DNA of 64,000 nucleotides from Anaerolineae bacterium (GTDB taxonomy: Bacteria > Chloroflexota > Anaerolineae > Aggregatilineales > J027): contig JAJTXY010000011.1 of assembly GCA_021463865.1 (NCBI GenBank), forward strand, positions 65,761 to 129,760. Direction: 5' to 3'. The notes beneath the pieces were generated by a model, which worked only from the letters and a program-made list of their open reading frames with translations, searched no databases and was not told where the DNA came from. Both the position numbers and the translations under genes were made by a program. Shown here piece by piece: positions 1 to 8,006 of this stretch; within the stretch, counting starts at the first letter, position 1; every line of letters begins with the position of its first letter.

Positions 1-1145
1 GTACAGCGGAACAGTTCAGCGATGACCTGCGCCGCCCATAATTTACCATCGGGATGTGCCGCCAGCCGGAGCAAAATATCACGTTCACTGGTATCTTCTT
101 CCCAATCGCGGATTTGACCAATCCACTCTTGATGTTGTCCGGTCTGTAATTTGGGCAGTAGTTGGCGCAGCACCATTTTCAGATCGCCAACGATGCCAAC
201 ATCTACTTTGACATTTTTATTGATTTCACTGGGGTCAATTTCGACGTGAATTTTCTTGGAATCGGGCGAGTAGGTCTTGAGATTGCCTGTCACACGGTCA
301 TCAAATCGCATCCCAAACGCCAGCAGTAGATCGGCCTGTTGGATGGCCTGATTCGCCGCTGCGGTGCCGTGCATCCCCATCATCCCGACACACAGCGGGT
401 GATTCTCTGGAAAACCGCCCTTGCCCAACAGGGTCAGCGCAACGGGTGTCTGCGTGATTTCGGCAAAACTACGGATCTCGTCCATTGCCCCCGACATCAA
501 CACCCCATGTCCCGCCAAAATCAACGGGCGTTTGGCGCTATGAATCAAGTCCAACGCGGCTTCAATCTCTTTGGGGTGGGCTTTCCCCGGTACGTTATAT
601 CCGGGCAGACGCAATTCACCTTCGGGGTAATGGAATTCAATCACTTTATTTTGGACATCTTTGGGGATGTCTACCAATACTGGGCCGGGGCGACCCGTCC
701 GCGCAATATGGAAGGCTTCGCGGATGGTATAGGCAATATCTTCCGTCCGTGTTACCAGATAATTGTGCTTGGTCACGGGCAACGTACAGCCTGTTACGTC
801 GGTTTCTTGGAAGGCGTCCGAGCCAATTGCACCCAACGGAACCTGTCCGGTAATCGCCACCAAGGGTGACGAATCCATCATGGCGTTGGCAAGGCCCGTC
901 ACCAAATTGGTCGCGCCGGGTCCGCTGGTCGCCAGCATTACCCCAACCTTACCCGTTGCGCGGGCATATCCCTCCGCCATATGCGTTCCGCCCTGTTCAT
1001 GACGCGGCAAAACATGGCGAATTTGTGGATACTTGGTCAGCGCGTCATAGATCGGTAAAATCGCGCCGCCGGGATAACCAAATACGAGATCAACCCCTTC
1101 ACGTAATAAACATTCCCAAACAATTTCAGCACCCGTTAATTTCAT
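1..1145 (-). CDS. ilvB: Acetolactate synthase large subunit (partial, 3' end outside window)
   Basis: Thiamine-diphosphate enzyme that condenses two pyruvates (or pyruvate and 2-oxobutyrate) at the first common step of valine, leucine and isoleucine synthesis. About 381 N-terminal residues are visible when the minus strand is translated. They include the N-terminal MKLTGAEIVWECL, the glycine-rich VFGYPGGAILPIYDAL with the catalytic-type glutamate in PRHEQGGTHMAEGYAR, and TSGPGATNLVTGLANA. This is the typical order for the PYR domain followed by the central domain. The start at 1145 has AGGAGG nine bases upstream. The PP domain lies beyond the left edge. It sits 39 bases downstream of ilvE on the same strand, so the two are probably co-transcribed. 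No regulatory subunit gene (ilvN) is visible in the window. Confidence 0.95.
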   Translation of the reverse strand, partial: MKLTGAEIVWECLLREGVDLVFGYPGGAILPIYDALTKYPQIRHVLPRHEQGGTHMAEGYARATGKVGVMLATSGPGATNLVTGLANAMMDSSPLVAITGQVPLGAIGSDAFQETDVTGCTLPVTKHNYLVTRTEDIAYTIREAFHIARTGRPGPVLVDIPKDVQNKVIEFHYPEGELRLPGYNVPGKAHPKEIEAALDLIHSAKRPLILAGHGVLMSGAMDEIRSFAEITQTPVALTLLGKGGFPENHPLCVGMMGMHGTAAANQAIQQADLLLAFGMRFDDRVTGNLKTYSPDSKKIHVEIDPSEINKNVKVDVGIVGDLKMVLRQLLPKLQTGQHQEWIGQIRDWEEDTSERDILLRLAAHPDGKLWAAQVIAELFRC

Positions 1146-1184
1146 TTTTACCTGCCTCCTCAAAACACTTGTTATCCCACGAAT

Positions 1185-2135
1185 CTAATCGTCGCCTGCT
1201 TCTGCAACGGATTGTTGAACATAGGTCAACCAACCATGTACATCGGGTGAACGCCCCTCAACGGTAGCAAAAAAGGCATCCTGTAAGGCTTTGGTGATCG
1301 GGCCACGCTTACCACTACCTACCTGCAATCCGTCTACGCTACGGATAGGGGTAATTTCTGCCGCCGTCCCAGTCATAAAGATTTCATCGGCGATATAGAG
1401 CATCTCACGCACCAATGTTTCCTCGCGTACTGGAATGCCGAGATCAGCCGCAAGGGTCAACACTGTATCACGGGTAATGCCAGACAAAATGCTGGAAGCG
1501 ACGGATGGCGTATAAATCGTGCCATTAATCATCAGGAACAAATTCTCGCCGGCCCCTTCGCTGAGATTGCCATTTACATCAAGGGTAATGCCTTCGGTAT
1601 AACCATGTCGTTTGGCTTCCATTGAGACCTGCTGGTTATTGACATATTGGCCGCCGACCTTTGCCATCGGGCTAGAGGCCACACGCCGCCAACTGGTTAC
1701 AGCCGCATCAATACCGTTTTCGATACCATCTGCCCCTAGATAGCGCCCCCATTCAATCGAGATAATCACCACTTCCACCTTTTGCCCTGCTGCATTGAGG
1801 CCAAATGAGTCGCTGTCGCGGAAGGCCAGTGGGCGGATATAGCAGGATTTTTGTTTGTTACGGGCTACCAAGTCAACGCAGGCCGCTTCGAGTTCTGCTT
1901 GGCTAAATTCGAGTTGATCGCCCATCCGCATGATCTTGGCGCTGTACATAAAACGGGCCATATGATCGGTGAGACGAAAGACCGCCGGGCCATTGTCGGT
2001 GGCATAGGTGCGGATGCCTTCAAATACACTGCTGCCATAGTGCAGAGCATGAGTGCTGACATGAACAGTGGCCTCATGCCAAGGAACCCAGTTTCCAGAA
2101 AACCATATCCATTCAGAAGCATTTTTTAGGGGCAT
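1185..2135 (-). CDS. ilvE: Branched-chain amino acid aminotransferase
   Basis: Fold-type IV PLP aminotransferase that makes the last step of Val, Leu and Ile synthesis, using glutamate as amino donor. The 316-residue protein has the family length. The Schiff-base lysine is K159 in MAKVGGQYVNN, followed by the family signature RHGYTEGITLDVNGNLSEG and then EIFMTGTAAEITPI. An upstream in-frame start at 2183 exists, but the ATG at 2135 has GAGG six bases ahead and gives the normal IlvE N-terminus (PLKNASEWIWFSG), so it was chosen. It is followed by ilvB, and its leader region carries a probable attenuator (2493-2772), which suggests control by charged branched-chain tRNA. Confidence 0.95.
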   Translation of the reverse strand: MPLKNASEWIWFSGNWVPWHEATVHVSTHALHYGSSVFEGIRTYATDNGPAVFRLTDHMARFMYSAKIMRMGDQLEFSQAELEAACVDLVARNKQKSCYIRPLAFRDSDSFGLNAAGQKVEVVIISIEWGRYLGADGIENGIDAAVTSWRRVASSPMAKVGGQYVNNQQVSMEAKRHGYTEGITLDVNGNLSEGAGENLFLMINGTIYTPSVASSILSGITRDTVLTLAADLGIPVREETLVREMLYIADEIFMTGTAAEITPIRSVDGLQVGSGKRGPITKALQDAFFATVEGRSPDVHGWLTYVQQSVAEAGDD

Positions 2136-2181
2136 GTCGTTCCTCTTTTGCAAAAACAATTCAACGATTTGCCGCCCCAGC

Positions 2182-2211
2182 ACCCAATTTGCTCACCTCA
2201 ACAAATTGGGT
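2182..2211 (-). other. 10-bp hairpin between small ORF and ilvE
   Basis: Perfect inverted repeat ACCCAATTTG / CAAATTGGGT with a 10-base loop, lying between the 69-residue ORF and ilvE. No T-run follows on either strand, so it is not a standard terminator. It could be an RNA processing or stabilising structure that sets the ratio of the small ORF to ilvE. That role is inferred only. Confidence 0.5.
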
Positions 2212-2240
2212 TACTGAGCCGACGGGTCAATAGCAAGTTT

Positions 2241-2450
2241 CTATCCTCGTTCGTCAAGATCATAAATATGGGATAAGGCTTCATGGGTAGGGGTTTGACT
2301 TTCATCTTCGCGGGGAGTGGTCTTGCTGCCATTGGGATTGGCATATGTGCCGTTCAGGTGCATGGGGTTGGTTTGATAGGCATCCGTCCATGGACTGTAA
2401 GTTTGGCTTTGTGGAAAGCTCTGACCGATAGTGGCTTGCTTGGGTGACAT
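2241..2450 (-). CDS. Small hypothetical protein, first cistron after the attenuator
   Basis: A 69-residue polar, Pro/Ser/Thr/Asn-rich protein (starts MSPKQATIGQSFPQSQ, ends IYDLDERG) with no recognisable domain, no signal peptide and no cysteine. The ATG at 2450 is preceded by GAGGAG with nine bases of spacing, which is the best support that it is translated. It lies downstream of the leader terminator at 2493-2528 and upstream of ilvE, so it would share the same regulation. The function is unknown; it may be intrinsically disordered. Confidence 0.55.
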   Translation of the reverse strand: MSPKQATIGQSFPQSQTYSPWTDAYQTNPMHLNGTYANPNGSKTTPREDESQTPTHEALSHIYDLDERG

Positions 2451-2492
2451 CTTGCATTACTCCTCAGTTCATTTCACTGAATATTGGGTGAC

Positions 2493-2528
2493 AAAAACGC
2501 CGCTTGGAGGGGTGGCTCCAAACGGCGT
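2493..2528 (-). terminator. Leader terminator (candidate attenuator of the ilv operon)
   Basis: On the minus strand a 13-bp stem (one G-U pair, arms 2497-2509 and 2516-2528) with a 6-base loop is followed at once by five T residues. It lies about 24 bases after the stop codon of the Leu/Ile/Val-rich leader peptide and before the first structural ORF. That is the position expected of an attenuator's terminator, not of an end-of-operon terminator. Confidence 0.8.
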
Positions 2529-2552
2529 CTCGGTTTACTGTGTTAGGTGACT

Positions 2553-2693
2553 TTAGCTTTGCTCTGGCTTGAGTCGGCGCTGCATCACTACCGGACTGTC
2601 TGAAGCACATTTCTCCTCGCTCGTAAGGCTTACGACTACGAGGAGGCCGGTAATGAGGATAAGGCTAAGGATAGGCAGAGCAAAAAGTGCCAT
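2553..2693 (-). CDS. Putative branched-chain amino acid leader peptide
   Basis: A 46-residue peptide starting MALFALP. Fourteen of residues 2-22 are Leu, Ile or Val, including LPILSLILITGLLVVVSL with two consecutive Leu and three consecutive Val codons. The composition and size resemble the ilv leader peptides of enterobacteria, although the sequence itself is not conserved in that family. The predicted promoter at 2744-2772 would start transcription near 2737, just upstream of this ATG. No strong Shine-Dalgarno is visible. The alternative reading is a tiny single-pass membrane protein; the hairpin over the Val codons, the terminator behind it and the ilv genes downstream favour a leader peptide. 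Confidence 0.65.
   Translation of the reverse strand: MALFALPILSLILITGLLVVVSLTSEEKCASDSPVVMQRRLKPEQS
2613..2645 (-). promoter_or_regulatory. Hairpin overlapping the Leu-Leu-Val-Val-Val codons (pause structure)
   Basis: Two nested inverted repeats: outer CTCCTCG / CGAGGAG and inner TCGTAAG / CTTACGA. They cover the leader-peptide codons for LLVVVSL. In attenuators a ribosome stalled at such codons opens this stem and allows an alternative fold that blocks the terminator. The hairpin is seen directly in the sequence; the competing antiterminator pairing was not established by eye. Confidence 0.6.
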
Positions 2694-2743
2694 GATTTGT
2701 TCTGTTTTTATGTATAGATTGTTGCGTGATTTAGCGTGCCATA

Positions 2744-2772
2744 AAGATATTCTCAATCTTTTCTTTCGTCAA
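2744..2772 (-). promoter_or_regulatory. Sigma-70-type promoter of the ilv leader
   Basis: On the minus strand a -35 box TTGACG (2772-2767), a 17-base spacer and a -10 box TATCTT (2749-2744). Transcription would begin near 2737, which gives a leader of about 210 bases to the end of the terminator stem and rules out the upstream TTG at 2756 as the leader-peptide start. Confidence 0.65.
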
Positions 2773-3011
2773 TAGGGGTCAGGTCATTTTGCACAATCGC
2801 CCATTTGCAGTTCTTTACTTAAATTTTGAATCAGAAGGGTACTTTTTATGGATTTAGATAACGTCTACTTTTTATGAGCTTTCTTAATGAAAGACAATTT
2901 GGAACTTTGGTGAAAATTTTTCATCTAGTTTTCGATAAGTGAGAGCCGTTCTCCGAACAATTCTCTAACAATTGAGGTTGGTTTGGTTGGCTCATCGGGC
3001 TTTCCACCAAT
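2773..3011. other. AT-rich intergenic region with a short direct repeat
   Basis: No gene seen. It contains an 11-base direct repeat TACTTTTTATG at 2840-2850 and 2866-2876. It separates the ilv promoter from the terminator of the next minus-strand operon. Confidence 0.4.
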
Positions 3012-3040
3012 AAAAAAGTGGCCTGTGTTGATCAAGCCAC
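3012..3040 (-). terminator. Terminator of the DsbA-like lipoprotein operon
   Basis: On the minus strand GTGGC / GCCAC arms with a 13-base loop are followed by TTTTTTA, 36 bases beyond the stop codon of the gene at 3076. Confidence 0.65.
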
Positions 3041-3075
3041 CCTTTTGTTAAAAACAATTCGAATTCCTGCCGTAT

Positions 3076-4422
3076 TCATCCTCCAAAGACCGCATTGGAA
3101 TCTATTGCAGGCACAGCCGCTGAATCCGCTTCGGTAAGCATAGTATCCAGAATTGGATAGACATAATACAGGGGATAACCGCCTTGCAGTTCTTGGTCGC
3201 CCAGCTTCATAAATTTCACATCGTCGCGGTTCGTCCCCACCAAAACATTCGGTGTGGAGTGAACTCCAGCAGCATCCGACCATGCAAGATGATCGGCGAT
3301 GATAGCAGTGGTCGCTTCATCGGCGAGACAAGCCTCAAACGCTTCTTGGTCTATATCCAATTCGGCATCTTGAAGCATGGCCGCAAGGTTTTCTTCCGTA
3401 TAGGCCGCTCGCCCGGCTTGATCTTCAGCATATTCGGCAAAAATGAGGTGGTGCATTGTCCAGCCCACACCCAATTTTGTTCCACAGAGTTGATATTTTG
3501 TCGCTAGGGTAGAAGCCTCGCCACCGACAAAATCTAATACGGCCAGCGTAAATTGGGCTTTGCCTGTAACAACGTAATCTTGCACCAAGCGATCCATCAC
3601 TGCCGAATAGTCATAGCAGTGGGGGCACGAGAAGTCCATAAATTCGGCAATCCACAGGGGAGCTTCTGGATCACCAACGGTCATGAGGCCAGTGGCTTCC
3701 AGATTGGCCTGCATCTGTTCATTGAGGGCCTCTTCGTCCAATTCTAACGGAGTAATGACCGCGCTGGCGATAATTTCGTCCATGATCGGACTCCATGTAT
3801 TCCATTCCTCAGTCGAGGCAATTTCACCCACCAAGATAATCTGGCCTTCAGGGTATGGAATCGCCACAAACCGACTGGTACTGGACTCATTGATACTTTC
3901 AAAGCCTACCCCCTCAATACCGCCAAAGGTAATATCGGTAAGGGTGGCGTTGTCTGCCACTGTCAGTTCTTCCATAAATTCGCGGAAGGTTTTCGATGTA
4001 TCATACGCCCCGGACTGTACCGCAATGTACGGCCCCTGCCCCGATTCATCCGTTGGGCCAGCAATCACAAATACAAAGGGCGCATCGGTCAAAATCCCTT
4101 GCCAGCCTGCCGGATAGGTCATTTCAAGACCCCATTCATGCCACTTCCACACTCCCCCTTCCGAGGTTTGGGCGGGGTCGCCAGCCGAACCACCAGCCTC
4201 ATTGACCACTGGCTCTGTCACATCACTTGGTGTTTCAACGGCGGCTGTCGCTTCAGGGGTGGATTCTTCAGTAACTTCAGCAGTCGCTGTCTCTGCGTTA
4301 TCCGCCGCGTCCTCAGTATCGTCCTCATCCGAGTTGCTGCACGCCGCAAGCACCATCAACAGCAACATCAATATGCCAATACCACCCAATCTCATGAATC
4401 TACGTAGTCGCAAACCGTTCAC
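3076..4422 (-). CDS. DsbA-like thioredoxin-fold lipoprotein with N-terminal PsbP-like domain
   Basis: Exported lipoprotein of 448 residues. A hydrophobic segment ends in a lipobox LAAC (Cys28), then comes a low-complexity acidic Thr/Ala/Glu linker to about residue 88. A PsbP-like beta domain (LEMTYPAGWQG onward) spans about 90-225, and a thioredoxin_4/DsbA-type domain follows. The active-site pair is CPHC (266-269) in EFMDFSCPHCY, and the cis-proline is in HSTPNVLVG. It probably oxidises or isomerises disulfides at the cell surface. The GTG start at 4422 has GGAGG five bases upstream; a GTG at 4434 and an ATG at 4383 are alternatives. It is 24 bases downstream of a protein that shares the PsbP-like module, so the two are likely one operon. 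Confidence 0.85.
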   Translation of the reverse strand: MNGLRLRRFMRLGGIGILMLLLMVLAACSNSDEDDTEDAADNAETATAEVTEESTPEATAAVETPSDVTEPVVNEAGGSAGDPAQTSEGGVWKWHEWGLEMTYPAGWQGILTDAPFVFVIAGPTDESGQGPYIAVQSGAYDTSKTFREFMEELTVADNATLTDITFGGIEGVGFESINESSTSRFVAIPYPEGQIILVGEIASTEEWNTWSPIMDEIIASAVITPLELDEEALNEQMQANLEATGLMTVGDPEAPLWIAEFMDFSCPHCYDYSAVMDRLVQDYVVTGKAQFTLAVLDFVGGEASTLATKYQLCGTKLGVGWTMHHLIFAEYAEDQAGRAAYTEENLAAMLQDAELDIDQEAFEACLADEATTAIIADHLAWSDAAGVHSTPNVLVGTNRDDVKFMKLGDQELQGGYPLYYVYPILDTMLTEADSAAVPAIDSNAVFGG

Positions 4423-4446
4423 TCCAACCTCCACATTGAAAACTAT

Positions 4447-5499
4447 CTATTGAGCCATCCCAAACGGGCCATCATTACCCGCGATGATATTCTCTAGGGT
4501 CAAAGGGGCAATCTGTTCATTATACACGGTCAAATGCAACGCCCCATCAATCCAGACTCTGGCGGTGGGCCATACCTCAACCGCCACGCCGCCGCCCATC
4601 AACAAGGCGTTATCCCCATCCACCACCACGACCAACAGCCACTGGACACTCTCAATTTCAATAAGTGTCAGGGCTGCTGGCAGGCCATCCCCCCATTCAA
4701 ATTCGGTCACTATTGGAAGGGGCTGCCCGGTGAAAACTTCCAAAATTTGGCGGGGGGCGGTGTCCGCAGTGGGGTCAATCCCAATGCCACTCGGTACAAG
4801 GAGTTGAGCACGGATAAATGGTGGGGCATCGGCTAAATCGCCTTCCAAAATCGCTTCCGATTTGGCTTCATCCTCACTCACAACCACTACTTGCCCATTA
4901 TTAGCCGCGTGCCAATTTTCGGGATAGTTGAAGGTGACAACACCACCTGCAAATTCTAGGGTTGTCGTCTCCGCTAAAAACTGGATAGAAGCAATCATCG
5001 TTTGCAATTGGGGTTCAAATTCGACCCATGCCTCGTTAGGAGCAGCAGCCACTATCACATGGGCTTGATTGATAAGGGGGGACTTAAACGCTGCTGCCCA
5101 AACGGTTTGGCCCGTCTCCGCGTCCTCAAACTGGATACTCACCGCATCCAACCCGCCGATGACCATAGCTGTGGTCGTCTGATCGGGGAAAATAAGGCGC
5201 AGCAAGTCCACTGGAGCGATAGCGCTCGTTTGTGGATAGTGCAAAAAGGTAAGGGCCGGTGCTCCGGGGGCTTCCCCATCACTGGCCTTCTCCAATGCGT
5301 CAGCGGTACTGACCAGCAGCGGATGCCCTTCATACTCGCCTTGCAGCCAGTTCGCCGGGTACTGCATAATTAACCCGGCTCCACGCCACGCAAAAGTTTT
5401 AGTCCCAAAAGTGTCTTGAGCATAGGTCATCTGGCCCATGCCTAAATGAAATATGAGGCTTAAAATCAATAAAAACCATCGTTTTTTGTCCAATTGCAT
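4447..5499 (-). CDS. Secreted protein with two PsbP-like repeats
   Basis: A 350-residue exported protein. The N-terminus has a basic start (QLDKKRW), a hydrophobic core and a cleavage-like MTYAQ end, giving a signal peptide of about 28 residues. Two similar beta domains follow, marked by LIMQYPANWLQG (about residue 45) and VTFNYPENWHAAN (about residue 190). The first gene of this operon's neighbour carries the same YPxxW motif. No catalytic residues are recognisable, so a binding or structural role in the cell envelope is the most that can be said. The ATG at 5499 has GGGAGG eight bases upstream and is preferred to the TTG two codons earlier. Confidence 0.75.
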   Translation of the reverse strand: MQLDKKRWFLLILSLIFHLGMGQMTYAQDTFGTKTFAWRGAGLIMQYPANWLQGEYEGHPLLVSTADALEKASDGEAPGAPALTFLHYPQTSAIAPVDLLRLIFPDQTTTAMVIGGLDAVSIQFEDAETGQTVWAAAFKSPLINQAHVIVAAAPNEAWVEFEPQLQTMIASIQFLAETTTLEFAGGVVTFNYPENWHAANNGQVVVVSEDEAKSEAILEGDLADAPPFIRAQLLVPSGIGIDPTADTAPRQILEVFTGQPLPIVTEFEWGDGLPAALTLIEIESVQWLLVVVVDGDNALLMGGGVAVEVWPTARVWIDGALHLTVYNEQIAPLTLENIIAGNDGPFGMAQ

Positions 5500-5580
5500 C
5501 CACAAATCCTCCCGAAATTGTTGAAGCCTTTCCAGTGTAACGTGAGTTTTGATAAATCGAAACCAATCAGTTGACCAGTT

Positions 5581-5609
5581 TTGCGATTGGCAAACGGACA
5601 GAATAGAAT
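5581..5609 (+). promoter_or_regulatory. Candidate promoter for the binding-protein gene
   Basis: TTGCGA, a 17-base spacer and TAGAAT lie about 60 bases upstream of the ATG at 5668, within the divergent region shared with the gene ending at 4447. Confidence 0.4.
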
Positions 5610-5667
5610 TTCAGAATATGCTATGCTTGGATAAATTGAGATGAGTAGACTAGCTTGGAGGAGCCAG

Positions 5668-7932
5668 ATGGAAAAACCACAACATGCGTTTTCTCTGAAT
5701 TATGCCCACCGACGTGGCGTCTGGCTGGGGTCGGCCATCGTGTTGATAGCTTTAATCGTTGCCCTTATGGCGGGCGGCAGTGCCCTCGCGGGGCCAAGCC
5801 AGCGCCAAACTGACAATATTCTAAGGATTGGCTACATCGGCCAACCCGACAGCGATTTAGCACGTGGGCTTGATCTTGCCATTCGTCAAATTAACGAGAG
5901 CGGCGGCACCGCAGGCCCAGACAATACCAGCTACTTTTATCAACTGGTAGTCGCCGAAGTTCTGCCTGAAGAAACTGAAGCCATTCCTGAAGTCTTGCAG
6001 GCGCTCACCAACGCCGGGGTGGTTGCCATTTTTGGCCCAGATAGCAATGATCTCGCCCTGCCGAACGTCGAGGCGCTTTCCGCCGCCAGTGTTCCATTAT
6101 TGACGGGCGCAACCAGCGAAACCCTCTATAATGCCGATACTTCCAGTAACATCTTCCGTATTGTCGCCCCCGAAAGCACTTACAGCGACGCCCTTGCCTC
6201 CTATCTGGTAGAAATATTGGAAGTCCAAAATGTGGTATTGGTGCAAACCGACATCGTGTGGACAGAAGCGACGGTCAGCCTAGGCAATGCTCTCGGTCAA
6301 GAGGGGGCCGAGATCGTAGCAACTATTCAAATGGCCGACAACACTGAACTGCCCAATCAAATCCGTACCTTGCCCGAACTGAATGCTGATGCGGTCATTA
6401 TGTATGGACCGCCACAGGATGCTTACACAGTTTTCACCCAATTGCAGTCCAATAATTGGCAGGGGCACTTTGTTTATCGCACAGGTCAGCAAGCGGTGCT
6501 GGAAGGCAACCTTTTTGACGATGAGCGTGCCGCCGGAATTATTGGGGTGGATAGTTGGTCGTTCGGGGCGAATGATGCGCTCGGCAGCACCTTCACCATC
6601 CAATATGTCACCCAATATGGCACCATACCGGGGCCACTGTCCGTCGCCGCCTATGACAGCCTGTTTGCACTCGACTCGGTGATACGAGTTTTTGGAACCG
6701 ATGCAGCGGCTGTGCGGGCCGGATTGTCTCAACTCGATATTGAGCGCTTGGTGCGCGGCCCTGCCGACCCAGTGGTAACTGATTCGCGTGACCTTTCGCA
6801 AACGGCCATCATTTATGAACTGACAGGCAGTGGTGGTGTTCAGGCGGTTGCCGCTTATGACAATGGTGAACTACGCGAAGATTCTGGTTTTGGGGCAGTC
6901 GTTGAAGGGGCTGCCCCCGATGAAGAAAATCCGCCACAAGCCACTGCGACCCTGCTGCCAACAGCAACCACGCTAGCTGGAACCCCAACGCCCAGCGTTG
7001 TGACGGCCACCGTAACCGAAGCAACCTTAAATGTCCGCAGTGGGCCGGGCACCAACTACAGCATTATTGGGCAACTGCGCCGCAATGACCAAGTGCCAGT
7101 TATTGGCCGCAACGCCGATTTCACATGGTTGGTCATTCAATTTCAAGGGCAAATCGCGTGGGTTACGGCCCAATATGTCCGTATTTTTGACCCCGGCAAT
7201 CTGCAATTAGCCCTTCCGATTGTCGCCGCGCCTGCCACCCCCACCCCATCCGCGACTACGGTTCAGGCCGAACCCGATATTATCATCACCAACGTAACAC
7301 TGGCACCCAATTCGCCTATCCCGACCAATGTGTTGTTCTCGGCTACCATCACCCTCAAGAATCAAGGGGGATCGGCAGCGGGTACTTTTGCAGTGGCGAC
7401 CACCTTCCTACCGGGCAACATCTATTCGGCACAAAATCTACCGGGTGGACTTGGGGCGGGGCAAACCACCACAGTCGTGCTATCTACCACCTTTGGCGCG
7501 ACGGGCAATGTGAATAATTTGGCTATCGTGGCCGATTTAAACAACGAGGTAGCCGAAGGGGCAGTCGGCGAAACCAATAATATCTTCAATATCTCCTACA
7601 AAGTAGATCGGGCGGTACAAACGGAACAGGTACGCAATTATGCCGCCGCCGCCAACGATGACCTTTCTGGCAATGGGACACAAGACATCAGTTGGGACGG
7701 CACGAATCTCACCGCCATTAATGGAGCACTGATTGGGCTATTTTCATCGGATAATTATGCGACTGCTCATTACGATGGAGCCGTCGCTACTGCCACCAGC
7801 ACCGTCTTCGCCAACCCACCCGCTGGGGCGACCATTGCATTCCGTTCCGACGATGGACGTTATGGCGTCATTCGCATTGACGGACGCAGCGGCACTCAAA
7901 TTAACTTTACCTACCGTATTTATATCCCGTAA
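5668..7932 (+). CDS. Surface-anchored type-1 periplasmic-binding-like protein with SH3b and CARDB modules
   Basis: A 754-residue exported protein. Basic residues and a hydrophobic segment (about 15-41) act as signal or anchor. A branched-chain amino acid receptor-type ligand-binding domain (Peripla_BP_6) spans about 51-400 (ILRIGYIGQPDSD, AIRQINESGG, TNAGVVAIFGPDSN). After a Thr/Pro linker comes a bacterial SH3 domain at about 448-507 (LNVRSGPGTNYSIIGQL). After a second linker there is a CARDB-like domain at about 537-645 (ITLKNQGGSAAGTF), then a beta-rich C-terminal region. No permease or ATPase gene is adjacent, so it is probably a sensor or adhesin-like scaffold, not part of an ABC importer. 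The start at 5668 has GGAGG six bases upstream; an earlier ATG at 5641 has none. Confidence 0.85.
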   Translation: MEKPQHAFSLNYAHRRGVWLGSAIVLIALIVALMAGGSALAGPSQRQTDNILRIGYIGQPDSDLARGLDLAIRQINESGGTAGPDNTSYFYQLVVAEVLPEETEAIPEVLQALTNAGVVAIFGPDSNDLALPNVEALSAASVPLLTGATSETLYNADTSSNIFRIVAPESTYSDALASYLVEILEVQNVVLVQTDIVWTEATVSLGNALGQEGAEIVATIQMADNTELPNQIRTLPELNADAVIMYGPPQDAYTVFTQLQSNNWQGHFVYRTGQQAVLEGNLFDDERAAGIIGVDSWSFGANDALGSTFTIQYVTQYGTIPGPLSVAAYDSLFALDSVIRVFGTDAAAVRAGLSQLDIERLVRGPADPVVTDSRDLSQTAIIYELTGSGGVQAVAAYDNGELREDSGFGAVVEGAAPDEENPPQATATLLPTATTLAGTPTPSVVTATVTEATLNVRSGPGTNYSIIGQLRRNDQVPVIGRNADFTWLVIQFQGQIAWVTAQYVRIFDPGNLQLALPIVAAPATPTPSATTVQAEPDIIITNVTLAPNSPIPTNVLFSATITLKNQGGSAAGTFAVATTFLPGNIYSAQNLPGGLGAGQTTTVVLSTTFGATGNVNNLAIVADLNNEVAEGAVGETNNIFNISYKVDRAVQTEQVRNYAAAANDDLSGNGTQDISWDGTNLTAINGALIGLFSSDNYATAHYDGAVATATSTVFANPPAGATIAFRSDDGRYGVIRIDGRSGTQINFTYRIYIP

Positions 7933-7941
7933 AAATGGGCG

Positions 7942-7976
7942 ATTGGGGTGGGTCTACGCGGCTCATCCCAATTTTT
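7942..7976 (+). terminator. Intrinsic terminator
   Basis: An 11-bp stem with G-U pairs (7942-7952 with 7962-7972) and a 9-base loop, followed by TTTTT. It directly follows the stop codon at 7932. Confidence 0.75.
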
Positions 7977-8006
7977 GATTAAATAATTTTTTAGGGGAAG
8001 GGTCGC

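Noticed and set aside
339-1267. Several plus-strand open frames of 79-176 residues
   Set aside because: They are antisense to ilvB, whose minus-strand translation gives clear acetolactate synthase motifs.
2553-2756. TTG at 2756 as start of a 67-residue protein
   Set aside because: It lies between the -35 and -10 boxes of the predicted promoter, upstream of the likely transcript start.
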